A stretch of 64,000 nt of DNA, from NCBI GenBank assembly GCA_958496175.1, contig OY292278.1, positions 1,674,001 to 1,738,000 of the forward strand, written 5' to 3'. The position numbers and the translations under genes are program-made. Position 1 is the first letter of the stretch. Every line of letters begins with the position of its first letter. The notes under the pieces are model-generated. The model saw nothing but the letters and a program-made list of their open reading frames with translations, did no database searches and was not told the origin of the DNA. Positions 26,372-40,202 of this stretch are shown here, in pieces. Source of the DNA: Sisyra terminalis (Eukaryota; Arthropoda; Insecta; Neuroptera; Sisyridae).

Positions 26372-29300
26372 ATTGCGGTTATTTTGCGGTAACATTTGCG
26401 GTTATTTTTGCGGATATTATTGCGGTTATTTTTGCGGATATCATTGCGGTTATTTTGCTGTAATATTTGCGGTTAATTTTGCGGATATTATTGCGGTTAT
26501 TTTTGCGGATATCATTGCGGTTATTTTTGCGGATATCATTGCGGTTATTTTGCGGTGATATTTGCGGTTATTTTTGCGGATATTATTGCGGTTATTTTTG
26601 CGGATATCATTGCGGTTATTTTTGCGGATATTATTGCGGTTATTTTTGCGGATATTATTGCGGTTATTTTTGCGGATATCATTGCGGTTATTTTGCGGTA
26701 ATATTTGCGGTTATTTTTGCGGATATCATTGCGGTTATTTTTGCGGATATTATTGCGGTTATTTTTGCGGATATTATTGCGGTTATTTTTGCGGATATCA
26801 TTGCGGTTAATTTGCGGTAACATTTGCGGTTATTTTTGCGGATATTATTGCGGTTATTTTAGCGGATATCATTGCGGTTATTTTGCTGTAATATTTGCGG
26901 GTAATTTCGCGGATATTATTGCGGTTATTTTTGCGGATATCATTGCGGTTATTTTTGCGGATATCATTGCGGTTATTTTGCGGTGATATTTGCGGTTATT
27001 TTTGCGGATATCATTGCGGTTATTTTGCGGTAATATTTGCGGTTATTTTTGCGGAAATCATTGCGGTTATTTTTGCGGATATTATTGCGGTTATTTTTGC
27101 GGATATTATTGCGGTTATTTTTGCGGATATCATTGCGGTTGTTTTGCGGTAACATTTGCGGTTATTTTTGCGGATATTATTGCGGTTATTTTTGCGGATA
27201 TCATTGCGGTTTTTTGCGGTAATATTTGCGGTTATTTTTGCGGATATTATTGCGGTTATTTTTGCGGATATCATTGCGGTTATTTTGCTGTAATATTTGC
27301 GGTTAATTTTGCGGATATCATTGCGGTTATTTTGCTGTAATATTTGCGGTTAATTTTGCGGATATTATTGCGGTTATTTTTGCGGATATCATTGCGGTTA
27401 TTTTTGCGGATATCATTGCGGTTAATTTGCGGTAACATTTGCGGTTATTTTTGCGGATATTATTGCGGTTATTTTTGCGGATATCATTGCGGATATTTTG
27501 CTGTAATATTTGCGGTTAATTTTGCGGATATTATTGCGGTTATTTTTGCGGATATCATTGCGGTTATTTTGCGGTGATATTTGCGGTTATTTTTGCGGAT
27601 ATCATTGCGGTTATTTTGCGGTAATATTTGCGGTTATTTTTGCGGATATCATTGCGGTTATTTTTGCGGATAATATTGCGGTTATTTTTGCGGATATCAT
27701 TGCGGTTATTTTGCTGTAATATTTTCGGTTAATTTTGCGGATATTATTGCGGTTATTTTTGCGGATATCATTGCGGTTATTTTTGCGGATATCATTGCGG
27801 TTATTTTGCGGTAATATTTGCGGTTATTTTTGCGGATATCATTGCGGTTAATTTTGCGGATATTATTGCGGTTATTTTTGCGGATATTATTGCGGTTATT
27901 TTTGCGGATATCATTGCGGTTATTTTGCGGTAACATTTGCGGTTATTTTTGCGGATATTATTGCGGTTATTTTTGCGGATATCATTGCGGTTATTTTGCT
28001 GTAATATTTGCGGTTAATTTTGCGGATATTATTGCGGTTATTTTTGCGGATATCATTGCGGTTATTTTTGCGGATATCATTGCGGTTATTTTGCGGTGAT
28101 ATTTGCGGTTATTTTTGCGGATATCATTGCGGTTATTTTGCGGTAATATTTGCGGTTATTTTTGCGGATATTATTGCGGTTATTTTTGCGGATATCATTG
28201 CGGTTTTTTGCGGTAATATTTGCGGTTATTTTTGCGGATATTATTGCGGTTATTTTTGCGGATATCATTGCGGTTATTTTGCTGTAATATTTGCGGTTAT
28301 TTTTGCGGAAATCATTGCGGTTATTTTTGCGGATATCATTGCGGTTATTTTTGCGGATATTATTGCGGTTATTTTTGCGGATATCATTGCGGTTATTTTG
28401 CGGTGATATTTGCGGTTATTTTTGCGGATATTATTGCGGGTATTTTTGCGGATATTATTGCGGTTATTTTTGCGGATATCATTGCGGTTATTTTGCGGTG
28501 ATATTTGCGGTTATTTTTGCGGATATAATTGCGGTTATTTTGCTGTATTATTTGCGGTTAATTTTGCGGATATTATTGCGGTTATTTTTGCGGATATCAT
28601 TGCGGTTATTTTTGCGGATATTATTGCGGTTATTTTTGCGGATATCATTGCGGTTATTTTGCGGTGATATTTGCGGTTATTTTTGCGGATATCATTGCGG
28701 TTATTTTGCGGTAATATTTGCGGTTATATTTGCGGATATCATTGCGGTTATTTTGCGGTGATATTTGCGGTTATTTTTGCGGATATCATTGCGGTTATTT
28801 TGCGGTAATATTTGCGGTTATTTTTGCGGATATCATTGCGGTTATTTTTGCGGATATTATTGCGGTTATTTTTGCGGATATCATTGCGGTTATTTTGCGG
28901 TGATATTTGCGGTTATTTTAGCGGATATCATTGCGGTTATTTTGCGGTGATATTTGCGGTTATTTTTGCGGATATCATTGCGGTTATTTTGCGGTAATAT
29001 TTGCGGTTATTTTTGCGGATATCATTGCGGTTATTTTGCGGTAATATTTGCGGTTATTTTTGCGGATATCATTGCGGTTATTTTTGCGGATAATATTGCG
29101 GTTATTTTTGCGGATATCATTGCGGTTATTTTGCTGTAATATTTTCGGTTAATTTTGCGGATATTATTGCGGTTATTTTTGCGGATATCATTGCGGTTAT
29201 TTTTGCGGATATCATTGCGGTTATTTTGCGGTAATATTTGCGGTTATTTTTGCGGATATCATTGCGGTTAATTTTGCGGATATTATTGCGGTTATTTTTG

Positions 29301-30491
29301 CGGATATTATTGCGGTTATTTTTGCGGATATCATTGCGGTTATTTTGCGGTAACATTTGCGGTTATTTTTGCGGATATTATTGCGGTTATTTTTGCGGAT
29401 ATCATTGCGGTTATTATGCTGTAATATTTGCGGTTAATTTTGCGGATATTATTGCGGTTATTTTAGCGGATATTATTGCGGTTATTTTTGCGGATATCAT
29501 TGCGGTTATTTTTGCGGATATCATTGCGGTTATTTTGCGGTAATATTTGCGGTTATTTTTGCGGATATCATTGCGGTTATTATGCTGTAATATTTGCGGT
29601 TAATTTTGCGGATATTATTGCGGTTATTTTAGCGGATATTATTGCGGTTATTTTTGCGGATATCATTGCGGTTATTTTTGCGGATATCATTGCGGTTATT
29701 TTGCGGTAATATTTGCCGTTATTTTTGCGGATATAATTGCGGTTATTTTGCTGTATTATTTGCGGTTAATTTTGCGGATATTATTGCGGTTATTTTTGCG
29801 GATATTATTGCGGTTATTTTTGCGGATATTATTGCGGTTATTTTTGCGGATATCTTTGCGGTTGTTTTGCGGTAACATTTGCGGTTATTTTTGCGGATAT
29901 TATTGCGGTTATTTTTGCGGATATCATTGCGGTTTTTTGCGGTAATATTTGCGGTTATTTTTGCGGATATTATTGCGGTTATTTTTGCGGATATCATTGC
30001 GGTTATTTTGCTGTAATATTTGCGGTTAATTTTGCGGATATTATTGCGGTTATTTTTGCGGATATCATTGCGGTTGTTTTGCGGTAACATTTGCGGTTAT
30101 TTTTGCGGATATTATTGCGGTTATTTTGCGGTAACATTTGCGGTTATTTTTGCGGATATTATTGCGGTTATATTTGCGGATATCATTGCGGTTATTTTGC
30201 TGTAATATTTGCGGTTAATTTTGCGGATATTATTGCGGTTATTTTTGCGGATATCATTGCGGTTATTTTGCGGTGATATTTGCGGTTATTTTTGCGGATA
30301 TCATTGCGGTTATTTTGCGGTAATATTTGCGGTTATTTTTGCGGATATCATTGCGGTTATTTTTGCGGATAATATTGCGGTTATTTTTGCGGATATCATT
30401 GCGGTTATTATGCTGTAATATTTGCGGTTAATTTTGCGGATATTATTGCGGTTATTTTAGCGGATATTATTGCGGTTATTTTTGCGGATAT
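26372..30491 (+). repeat. 4.12-kb segmental duplication, copy 2
   Basis: Partner of 21518-25637. The intervening 25638-26371 (734 bp) contains a partial repeat of the haplotype ending in GCGGTTATTATGCTG, so the region is a near-tandem arrangement. The right part of this copy (from 29048) is itself the first copy of the 3291-bp tandem repeat, so the 4854-bp and 3291-bp events are layered on one another. Confidence 0.9.
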
Positions 30492-33400
30492 CATTGCGGT
30501 TATTTTTTCGGATATCATTGCGGTTATTTTGCGGTAATATTTGCGGTTATTTTTGCGGATATAATTGCGGTTATTTTGCTGTATTATTTGCGGTTAATTT
30601 TGCGGATATTATTGCGGTTATTTTTGCGGATATCATTGCGGTTATTTTTGCGGATATTATTGCGGTTATTTTTGCGGATATCATTGCGGTTATTTTGCGG
30701 TGATATTTGCGGTTATTTTTGCGGATATTATTGCGGGTATTTTTGCGGATATTATTGCGGTTATTTTTGCGGATATCATTGCGGTTATTTTGCGGTGATA
30801 TTTGCGGTTATTTTTGCGGATATAATTGCGGTTATTTTGCTGTATTATTTGCGGTTAATTTTGCGGATATTATTGCGGTTATTTTTGCGGATATCATTGC
30901 GGTTATTTTTGCGGATATTATTGCGGTTATTTTTGCGGATATCATTGCGGTTATTTTGCGGTGATATTTGCGGTTATTTTTGCGGATATCATTGCGGTTA
31001 TTTTGCGGTAATATTTGCGGTTATATTTGCGGATATCATTGCGGTTATTTTGCGGTGATATTTGCGGTTATTTTTGCGGATATCATTGCGGTTATTTTGC
31101 GGTAATATTTGCGGTTATTTTTGCGGATATCATTGCGGTTATTTTTGCGGATATTATTGCGGTTATTTTTGCGGATATCATTGCGGTTATTTTGCGGTGA
31201 TATTTGCGGTTATTTTAGCGGATATCATTGCGGTTATTTTGCGGTGATATTTGCGGTTATTTTTGCGGATATCATTGCGGTTATTTTGCGGTAATATTTG
31301 CGGTTATTTTTGCGGATATCATTGCGGTTATTTTTGCGGATATTATTGCGGTTATTTTTGCGGATATCATTGCGGTTATTTTGCGGTAACATTTGCGGTT
31401 ATTTTTGCGGATATTATTGCGGTTATTTTGCGGTAATATTTGCGGTTATTTTGCTGTAATATTTGCGGTTAATTTTGCGGATATTATTGCGGTTATTTTT
31501 GCGGATATCATTGCGGTTATTTTTGCGGATATCATTGCGGTTATTTTGCGGTGATATTTGCGGTTATTTTTGCGGATATCATTGCGGTTATTTTGCGGTA
31601 ATATTTGCGGTTATTTTTGCGGATATCATTGCGGTTATTTTTGCGGATATTATTGCGGTTATTTTTGCGGATATCATTGCGGTTATTTTGCGGTGATATT
31701 TGCGGTTATTTTTGCGGATATAATTGCGGTTATTTTGCGGTATTATTTGCGGTTAATTTTGCGGATATTATTGCGGTTATTTTTGCGGATATCATTGCGG
31801 TTATTTTTGCGGATATTATTGCGGTTATTTTTGCGGATATCATTGCGGTTATTTTGCGGTGATATTTGCGGTTATTTTTGCGGATATCATTGCGGTTATT
31901 TTGCGGTAATATTTGCGGTTATATTTGCGGATATCATTGCGGTTATTTTTGCAGATATTATAGCGGTTATATTTGCGGATATCATTGCGGTTATTTTGCT
32001 GTAATATTTGCGGTTAATTTTGCGGATATTATTGCGGTTATTTTGGCAGATATTATAGCGGTTATTTTTGCGGATATCATTGCGGTTATTTTGCTGTAAT
32101 ATTTGCGGTTAATTTTGCGGATATCATTGCGGTTATTTTGCGGTGATATTTGCGGTTATTTTTGCGGATATCATTGCGGTTATTTTTGCGGATATTATTG
32201 CGGTTATTTTGCGGTGATATTTGCGGTTATTTTGCGGTGATATTTGCGGTTATTTTTGCGGATATCATTGCGGTTATTTTGCGGTAATATTTGCGGTTAT
32301 ATTTGCGGATATCATTGCGGTTATTTTTGCAGATATTATTGCGGTTATTTTTGCGGATATCATTGCGGTTATTTTTGCGGATAATATTGCGGTTATTTTT
32401 GCGGATATCATTGCGGTTATTTTGCTGTAATATTTTCGGTTAATTTTGCGGATATTATTGCGGTTATTTTTGCGGATATCATTGCGGTTATTTTTGCGGA
32501 TATCATTGCGGTTATTTTGCGGTAATATTTGCGGTTATTTTTGCGGATATCATTGCGGTTAATTTTGCGGATATTATTGCGGTTATTTTTGCGGATATTA
32601 TTGCGGTTATTTTTGCGGATATCATTGCGGTTATTTTGCGGTAACATTTGCGGTTATTTTTGCGGATATTATTGCGGTTATTTTTGCGGATATCATTGCG
32701 GTTATTATGCTGTAATATTTGCGGTTAATTTTGCGGATATTATTGCGGTTATTTTAGCGGATATTATTGCGGTTATTTTTGCGGATATCATTGCGGTTAT
32801 TTTTGCGGATATCATTGCGGTTATTTTGCGGTAATATTTGCGGTTATTTTTGCGGATATCATTGCGGTTATTATGCTGTAATATTTGCGGTTAATTTTGC
32901 GGATATTATTGCGGTTATTTTAGCGGATATTATTGCGGTTATTTTTGCGGATATCATTGCGGTTATTTTTGCGGATATCATTGCGGTTATTTTGCGGTAA
33001 TATTTGCCGTTATTTTTGCGGATATAATTGCGGTTATTTTGCTGTATTATTTGCGGTTAATTTTGCGGATATTATTGCGGTTATTTTTGCGGATATTATT
33101 GCGGTTATTTTTGCGGATATTATTGCGGTTATTTTTGCGGATATCTTTGCGGTTGTTTTGCGGTAACATTTGCGGTTATTTTTGCGGATATTATTGCGGT
33201 TATTTTTGCGGATATCATTGCGGTTTTTTGCGGTAATATTTGCGGTTATTTTTGCGGATATTATTGCGGTTATTTTTGCGGATATCATTGCGGTTATTTT
33301 GCTGTAATATTTGCGGTTAATTTTGCGGATATTATTGCGGTTATTTTTGCGGATATCATTGCGGTTGTTTTGCGGTAACATTTGCGGTTATTTTTGCGGA

Positions 33401-35653
33401 TATTATTGCGGTTATTTTGCGGTAACATTTGCGGTTATTTTTGCGGATATTATTGCGGTTATATTTGCGGATATCATTGCGGTTATTTTGCTGTAATATT
33501 TGCGGTTAATTTTGCGGATATTATTGCGGTTATTTTTGCGGATATCATTGCGGTTATTTTGCGGTGATATTTGCGGTTATTTTTGCGGATATCATTGCGG
33601 TTATTTTGCGGTAATATTTGCGGTTATTTTTGCGGATATCATTGCGGTTATTTTTGCGGATAATATTGCGGTTATTTTTGCGGATATCATTGCGGTTATT
33701 ATGCTGTAATATTTGCGGTTAATTTTGCGGATATTATTGCGGTTATTTTAGCGGATATTATTGCGGTTATTTTTGCGGATATCATTGCGGTTATTTTTTC
33801 GGATATCATTGCGGTTATTTTGCGGTAATATTTGCGGTTATTTTTGCGGATATAATTGCGGTTATTTTGCTGTATTATTTGCGGTTAATTTTGCGGATAT
33901 TATTGCGGTTATTTTTGCGGATATCATTGCGGTTATTTTTGCGGATATTATTGCGGTTATTTTTGCGGATATCATTGCGGTTATTTTGCGGTGATATTTG
34001 CGGTTATTTTTGCGGATATTATTGCGGGTATTTTTGCGGATATTATTGCGGTTATTTTTGCGGATATCATTGCGGTTATTTTGCGGTGATATTTGCGGTT
34101 ATTTTTGCGGATATAATTGCGGTTATTTTGCTGTATTATTTGCGGTTAATTTTGCGGATATTATTGCGGTTATTTTTGCGGATATCATTGCGGTTATTTT
34201 TGCGGATATTATTGCGGTTATTTTTGCGGATATCATTGCGGTTATTTTGCGGTGATATTTGCGGTTATTTTTGCGGATATCATTGCGGTTATTTTGCGGT
34301 AATATTTGCGGTTATATTTGCGGATATCATTGCGGTTATTTTGCGGTGATATTTGCGGTTATTTTTGCGGATATCATTGCGGTTATTTTGCGGTAATATT
34401 TGCGGTTATTTTTGCGGATATCATTGCGGTTATTTTTGCGGATATTATTGCGGTTATTTTTGCGGATATCATTGCGGTTATTTTGCGGTGATATTTGCGG
34501 TTATTTTAGCGGATATCATTGCGGTTATTTTGCGGTGATATTTGCGGTTATTTTTGCGGATATCATTGCGGTTATTTTGCGGTAATATTTGCGGTTATTT
34601 TTGCGGATATCATTGCGGTTATTTTTGCGGATATTATTGCGGTTATTTTTGCGGATATCATTGCGGTTATTTTGCGGTAACATTTGCGGTTATTTTTGCG
34701 GATATTATTGCGGTTATTTTGCGGTAATATTTGCGGTTATTTTGCTGTAATATTTGCGGTTAATTTTGCGGATATTATTGCGGTTATTTTTGCGGATATC
34801 ATTGCGGTTATTTTTGCGGATATCATTGCGGTTATTTTGCGGTGATATTTGCGGTTATTTTTGCGGATATCATTGCGGTTATTTTGCGGTAATATTTGCG
34901 GTTATTTTTGCGGATATCATTGCGGTTATTTTTGCGGATATTATTGCGGTTATTTTTGCGGATATCATTGCGGTTATTTTGCGGTGATATTTGCGGTTAT
35001 TTTTGCGGATATAATTGCGGTTATTTTGCGGTATTATTTGCGGTTAATTTTGCGGATATTATTGCGGTTATTTTTGCGGATATCATTGCGGTTATTTTTG
35101 CGGATATTATTGCGGTTATTTTTGCGGATATCATTGCGGTTATTTTGCGGTTATTTTTGCGGATATCATTGCGGTTATTTTGCGGTAATATTTGCGGTTA
35201 TATTTGCGGATATCATTGCGGTTATTTTTGCAGATATTATAGCGGTTATATTTGCGGATATCATTGCGGTTATTTTGCTGTAATATTTGCGGTTAATTTT
35301 GCGGATATTATTGCGGTTATTTTGGCAGATATTATAGCGGTTATTTTTGCGGATATCATTGCGGTTATTTTGCTGTAATATTTGCGGTTAATTTTGCGGA
35401 TATCATTGCGGTTATTTTGCGGTGATATTTGCGGTTATTTTTGCGGATATCATTGCGGTTATTTTTGCGGATATTATTGCGGTTATTTTGCGGTGATATT
35501 TGCGGTTATTTTGCGGTGATATTTGCGGTTATTTTTGCGGATATCATTGCGGTTATTTTGCGGTAATATTTGCGGTTATATTTGCGGATATCATTGCGGT
35601 TATTTTTGCAGATATTATTGCGGTTATTTTTGCGGATATCATTGCGGTTATTT
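29048..35653 (+). repeat. Two tandem copies of a 3.29-kb higher-order repeat
   Basis: 29048 to about 32374 matches 32339 to about 35653. The offset is 3291 until about 35145 and 3279 beyond, because copy 2 lacks one 12-bp monomer there (TTTTGCGG followed directly by TTATTTTTGCGG). The copies abut and slightly overlap, so this is a true tandem duplication. Shared markers include GATAATATTGCGG, GCGGTTATTATGCTG, TGCCGTTATTTTTG, GGTTTTTTGCGG (29929/33220), TTTTTTCGGATATC and GCAGATATTATAGCGG. Confidence 0.9.
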
Positions 35654-37986
35654 TGCTGTAATATTTGCGGTTAATTTTGCGGATATTATTGTGGTTATTT
35701 TGGCGGATATCATTGCGGTTATTTTTGCGGATATTATTGCGGTTATTTTTGCGGATATCATTGCGGTTATTTTGCGGTGATATTTGCGGTTATTATTGCG
35801 GATATCATTGCGGTTATTTTTGCGGATATTATTGCGGTTATTTTGCGATGATATTTGCGGTTATTTTAGCGGATATCATTGCGGTTATTTTGCGGTGATA
35901 TTTGCGGTTATTTTTGCGGATATCATTGCGGTTATTTTGCGCTAATATTTGCGGTTATTTTTGCGGATATCATTGCGGTTATTTTGCGGTGATATTTGCG
36001 GTTATTTTAGCGGATATCATTGCGGTTATTTTGCGGTGATATTTGCGGTTATTTTTGCGGATATCATTGCGGATATTTTGCGGTGATATTTGCGGTTATT
36101 TTTGCGGATATCATTGCGGTTATTTTGCGGTAATATTTGCGGTTATATTTGCGGATATCATTGCGGTTATTTTGCATTGATATTTGCGGTTATTTTTGCG
36201 GATATCATTGCGGTTATTTTGCGGTAATATTTGCGGTTATTTTTGCGGATATCATTGCGGTTATTTTTGCGGATATTATTGCGGTTATTTTTGCGGATAT
36301 CATTGCGGTTATTTTGCGGTGATATTTGCGGTTATTTTAGCGGATATCATTGCGGTTATTTTGCGGTGATATTTGCGGTTATTTTTGCGGATATCATTGC
36401 GGTTACTTTGCGGTAATATTTGCGGTTATTTTTGCGGATATCATTGCGGTTATTTTTGCGGATATTATTGCGGTTATTTTTGCGGATATCATTGCGGTTA
36501 TTTTGCGGTAACATTTGCGGTTATTTTTGCGGATATTATTGCGGTTATTTTGCGGTAATATTTGCGGTTATTTTGCTGTAATATTTGCGGTTAATTTTGC
36601 GGATATTATTGCGGTTATTTTTGCGGATATCATTGCGGTTATTTTTGCGGATATCATTGCGGTTATTTTGCGGTGATATTTGCGGTTATTTTTGCGGATA
36701 TCATTGCGGTTATTTTGCGGTAATATTTGCGGTTATTTTTGCGGATATCATTGCGGTTATTTTTGCGGATATTATTGCGGTTATTTTTGCGGATATCATT
36801 GCGGTTATTTTGCGGTGATATTTGCGGTTATTTTTGCGGATATAATTGCGGTTATTTTGCGGTATTATTTGCGGTTAATTTTGCGGATATTATTGCGGTT
36901 ATTTTTGCGGATATCATTGCGGTTATTTTTGCGGATATTATTGCGGTTATTTTTGCGGATATCATTGCGGTTATTTTGCGGTGATATTTGCGGTTATTTT
37001 TGCGGATATCATTGCGGTTATTTTGCGGTAATATTTGCGGTTATATTTGCGGATATCATTGCGGTTATTTTTGCAGATATTATAGCGGTTATTTTTGCGG
37101 ATATCATTGCGGTTATTTTGCTGTAATATTTGCGGTTAATTTTGCGGATATTATTGCGGTTATTTTTGCAGATATTATAGCGGTTATTTTTGCGGATATC
37201 ATTGCGGTTATTTTGCTGTAATATTTGCGGTTAATTTTGCGGATATCATTGCGGTTATTTTGCGGTGATATTTGCGGTTATTTTTGCGGATATCATTGCG
37301 GTTATTTTTGCGGATATTATTGCGGTTATTTTGCGGTGATATTTGCGGTTATTTTGCGGTGATATTTGCGGTTATTTTTGCGGATATCATTGCGGTTATT
37401 TTGCGGTAATATTTGCGGTTATATTTGCGGATATCATTGCGGTTATTTTTGCAGATATTATTGCGGTTATTTTTGCGGATATCATTGCGGTTATTTTGCT
37501 GTAATATTTGCGGTTAATTTTGCGGATATTATTGCGGTTATTTTGGCGGATATCATTGCGGTTATTTTTGCGGATATTATTGCGGTTATTTTTGCGGATA
37601 TCATTGCGGTTATTTTGCGGTGATTTTTGCGGTTATTTTTGCGGATATCATTGCGGTTATTTTTGCGGATATTATTGCGGTTATTTTGCGATGATATTTG
37701 CGGTTATTTTAGCGGATATCATTGCGGTTATTTTGCGGTGATATTTGCGGTTATTTTTGCGGATATCATTGCGGTTATTTTGCGGTAATATTTGCGGTTA
37801 TTTTTGCGGATATCATTGCGGTTATTTTGCGGTGATATTTGCGGTTATTTTAGCGGATATCATTGCGGTTATTTTGCGGTGATATTTGCGGTTATTTTTG
37901 CGGATATCATTGCGGATATTTTGCGGTGATATTTGCGGTTATTTTTGCGGATATCATTGCGGTTATTTTGCGGTAATATTTGCGGT
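34243..37986 (+). repeat. Two tandem copies of a 1.83-1.84-kb higher-order repeat
   Basis: 34243-36143 matches 36074-37986. The offset is 1831 up to the 12-bp monomer missing near 35145 and 1843 beyond it, so the right copy retains the monomer that the left copy lost. Small differences are GCGCTAAT (35942) versus GCGGTAAT and GCATTGAT (36175) versus GCGGTGAT. The left copy overlaps the right end of the 3.29-kb repeat. Confidence 0.88.
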
Positions 37987-38689
37987 TATTTTTGCGGATA
38001 TCATTGCGGATATTTTTGCGGATATTATTGCGGTTATTTTTGCGGATATTATTGCGGTTATTTTTGCGGATATCATTGCGGTTATTTTGCGGTAACATTT
38101 GCGGTTATTTTTGCGGATATTATTGCGGTTATTTTGCGGTAATATTTGCGGTTATTTTGCTGTAATATTTGCGGTTAATTTTGCGGATATTATTGCGGTT
38201 ATTTTTGCGGTTATTTTTGCGGATATCATTGCGGTTATTTTGCGGTGATATTTGCGGTTATATTTGCGGATATCTTTGCGGTTATTTTGCGGTAATATTT
38301 GCGGTTATTTTTGCGGATATCATTGCGGTTATTTTTGCGGATATTATTGCGGTTATTTTTGCGGATATCATTGCGGTTATTTTGCGGTGATATTTGCGGT
38401 TATTTTTGCGGATATAATTGCGGTTATTTTGCTGTAATATTTGCGGTTAATTTTGCGGATATTATTGCGGTTATTTTTGCGGATATCATTGCGGTTATTT
38501 TTGCGGATATTATTGCGGTTATTTTTGCGGATATCATTGCGGTTATTTTGCGGTGATATTTGCGGTTATTTTTGCGGATATCATTGCGGTTATTTTGCGG
38601 TGATATTTGCGGTTATTTTTGCGGATATCATTGCGGTTATTTTTGCAGATATTATTGCGGTTATTTTTGCGGATATCATTGCGGTTATT

Positions 38690-40070
38690 TTGCTGTAATA
38701 TTTGCGGTTAATTTTGCGGATATTATTGCGGTTATTTTTGCGGATATCATTGCGGTTATTTTTGCGGATATTATTGCGGTTATTTTTGCGGATATCATTG
38801 CGGTTATTTTGCGGTGATATTTGCGGTTATTTTTGCGGATATCATTGCGGTTATTTTTGCGGATATTATTGCGGTTATTTTTGCGGATATTATTGCGGTT
38901 ATTTTTGCGGATATCATTGCGGTTATTTTGCGGTAACATTTGCGGTTATTTTTGCGGATATTATTGCGGTTATTTTTGCGGATATCATTGCGGTTATTTT
39001 GCGGTAATATATGCGGTTATTTTTGCGGATATTATTGCGGTTATTTTGCTGTAATATTTGCGGTTAATTTTGCGGATATCATTGCGGTTATTTTGCTGTA
39101 ATATTTGCGGTTAATTTTGCGGATATTATTGCGGTTATTTTGCGGTGATATTTGCGGTTATTTTTGCGGATAATATTGCGGTTATTTTGCTGTAATATTT
39201 GCGGTTAATTTTGCGGATATCATTGCGGTTATTTTTGCGGATATTATTGCGTTTATTTTGCTGTAATATTTGCGGTTAATTTTGCGGATATCATTGCGGT
39301 TATTTTTGCGGATATTATTGCGGTTATTTTTGCGGATATCATTGCGGTTATTTTGCGGTGATATTAGCGGTTATTTTTGCGGATATCATTGCGGTTATTT
39401 TGCGGTAACATTTGCGGTTATTTTTGCGGATATTACTGCTGTTATTTTTGCGGATATCATTGCGGTTATTTTGCGGTAATATTTGCGGTTATTTTTGCGG
39501 ATATAATTGCGGTTATTTTGGTGTAATATTTGCGGTTAATTTTGCGGATATCATTGCGTTTATTTTGCTGTAATATTTGCGGTTAATTTTGCGGATATTA
39601 TTGCGGTTATTTTTGCGGATATCATTGCGGTTATTTTTGCGGATATTATGGCGGTTATTTTTGCGGATATTATTGCGGTTATTTTTGCGGATATCATTGC
39701 GGTTATTTTGCGGTGATATTTGCGGTTATTTTTGCGGATATCATTGCGGTTATTTTGCGGTAATATTTGCGGTTATTTTTGCGGATATCATTGCGGTTAT
39801 TTTTGCGGATATTATTGCGGTTATTTTTGCGGATATCATTGCGGTTATTTTGCGGTGATATTTGCGGTTATTTTTGCGGATATCATTGCGGTTATTTTGC
39901 GGTAATATTTGCGGTTATTTTTGCGGATATCATTGCGGTTATTTTTGCGGGTATCATTGCGGTTATTTTGCGGTGATATTTGCGGTTATTTTTGCGGATA
40001 TCATTGCGGATATTTTGCGGTGATATTTGCGGTTATTTTTGCGGATATCATTGCGGTTATTTTGCGGTAA
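38690..40070 (+). repeat. Block X of the ~5-kb HOR, copy 1 (partner 59.30-60.65 kb)
   Basis: This stretch matches about 59297-60654. The offset is 20607 up to about 39050 and 20584 from about 39270, so one copy differs by 23 bp (12+11) between. Shared markers are GCGGTAATATATGCGG, GATATTAGCGG, TGCGTTTATTTTGCTG, GGATATTATGGCGG and TTTTTGCGGGTATC, followed by a GGATATTTTGCGGTGAT junction. A few single-base differences are present, for example GGTTGTTTTTGCGG at 59458. Confidence 0.87.
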
Positions 40071-40202
40071 TATTTGCGGTTATATTTGCGGATATCATTG
40101 CGGTTATTTTTGCAGATATTATTGCGGTTATTTTTGCGGATATCATTGCGGTTATTTTTGCGGATATTATTGCGGTTATTTTTGCGGATATCATTGCGGT
40201 TA

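Larger units (their letters stand above)
14251..33233 (+). repeat. Eleven copies of a 2-bp-deleted monomer (GGTTTTTTGCGG)
   Basis: In place of GGTTATTTTGCGG, the variant GCGGTTTTTTGCGG appears at 14251, 15885, 16998, 22352, 23346, 25075, 26329, 27206, 28200, 29929 and 33220. It is a loss of two bases, always followed by TAATATTTGCGG. I saw it nowhere outside this interval. Spacings equal the offsets of the larger repeats (1634, 4854, 3291), so it acts as a lineage tag for the middle-domain duplications. Confidence 0.9.
12462..37990 (+). repeat. Middle domain: GCTGTAAT / GGTTAATTTTGCGG haplotype, long dimer runs
   Basis: From 12462 onward many 11-mers read TTTTGCTGTAA (G to T in the GCGG core). 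These are nearly always followed by TATTTGCGGTTA and then AATTTTGCGG, so the two substitutions travel together as one haplotype. The variant is frequent to the right edge of the window but was not seen left of 12462. Unit lengths rise to 95-167 bp through extra 24-bp dimers, and private variants are fewer. The domain contains nested multi-kb duplications listed separately. Confidence 0.85.
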
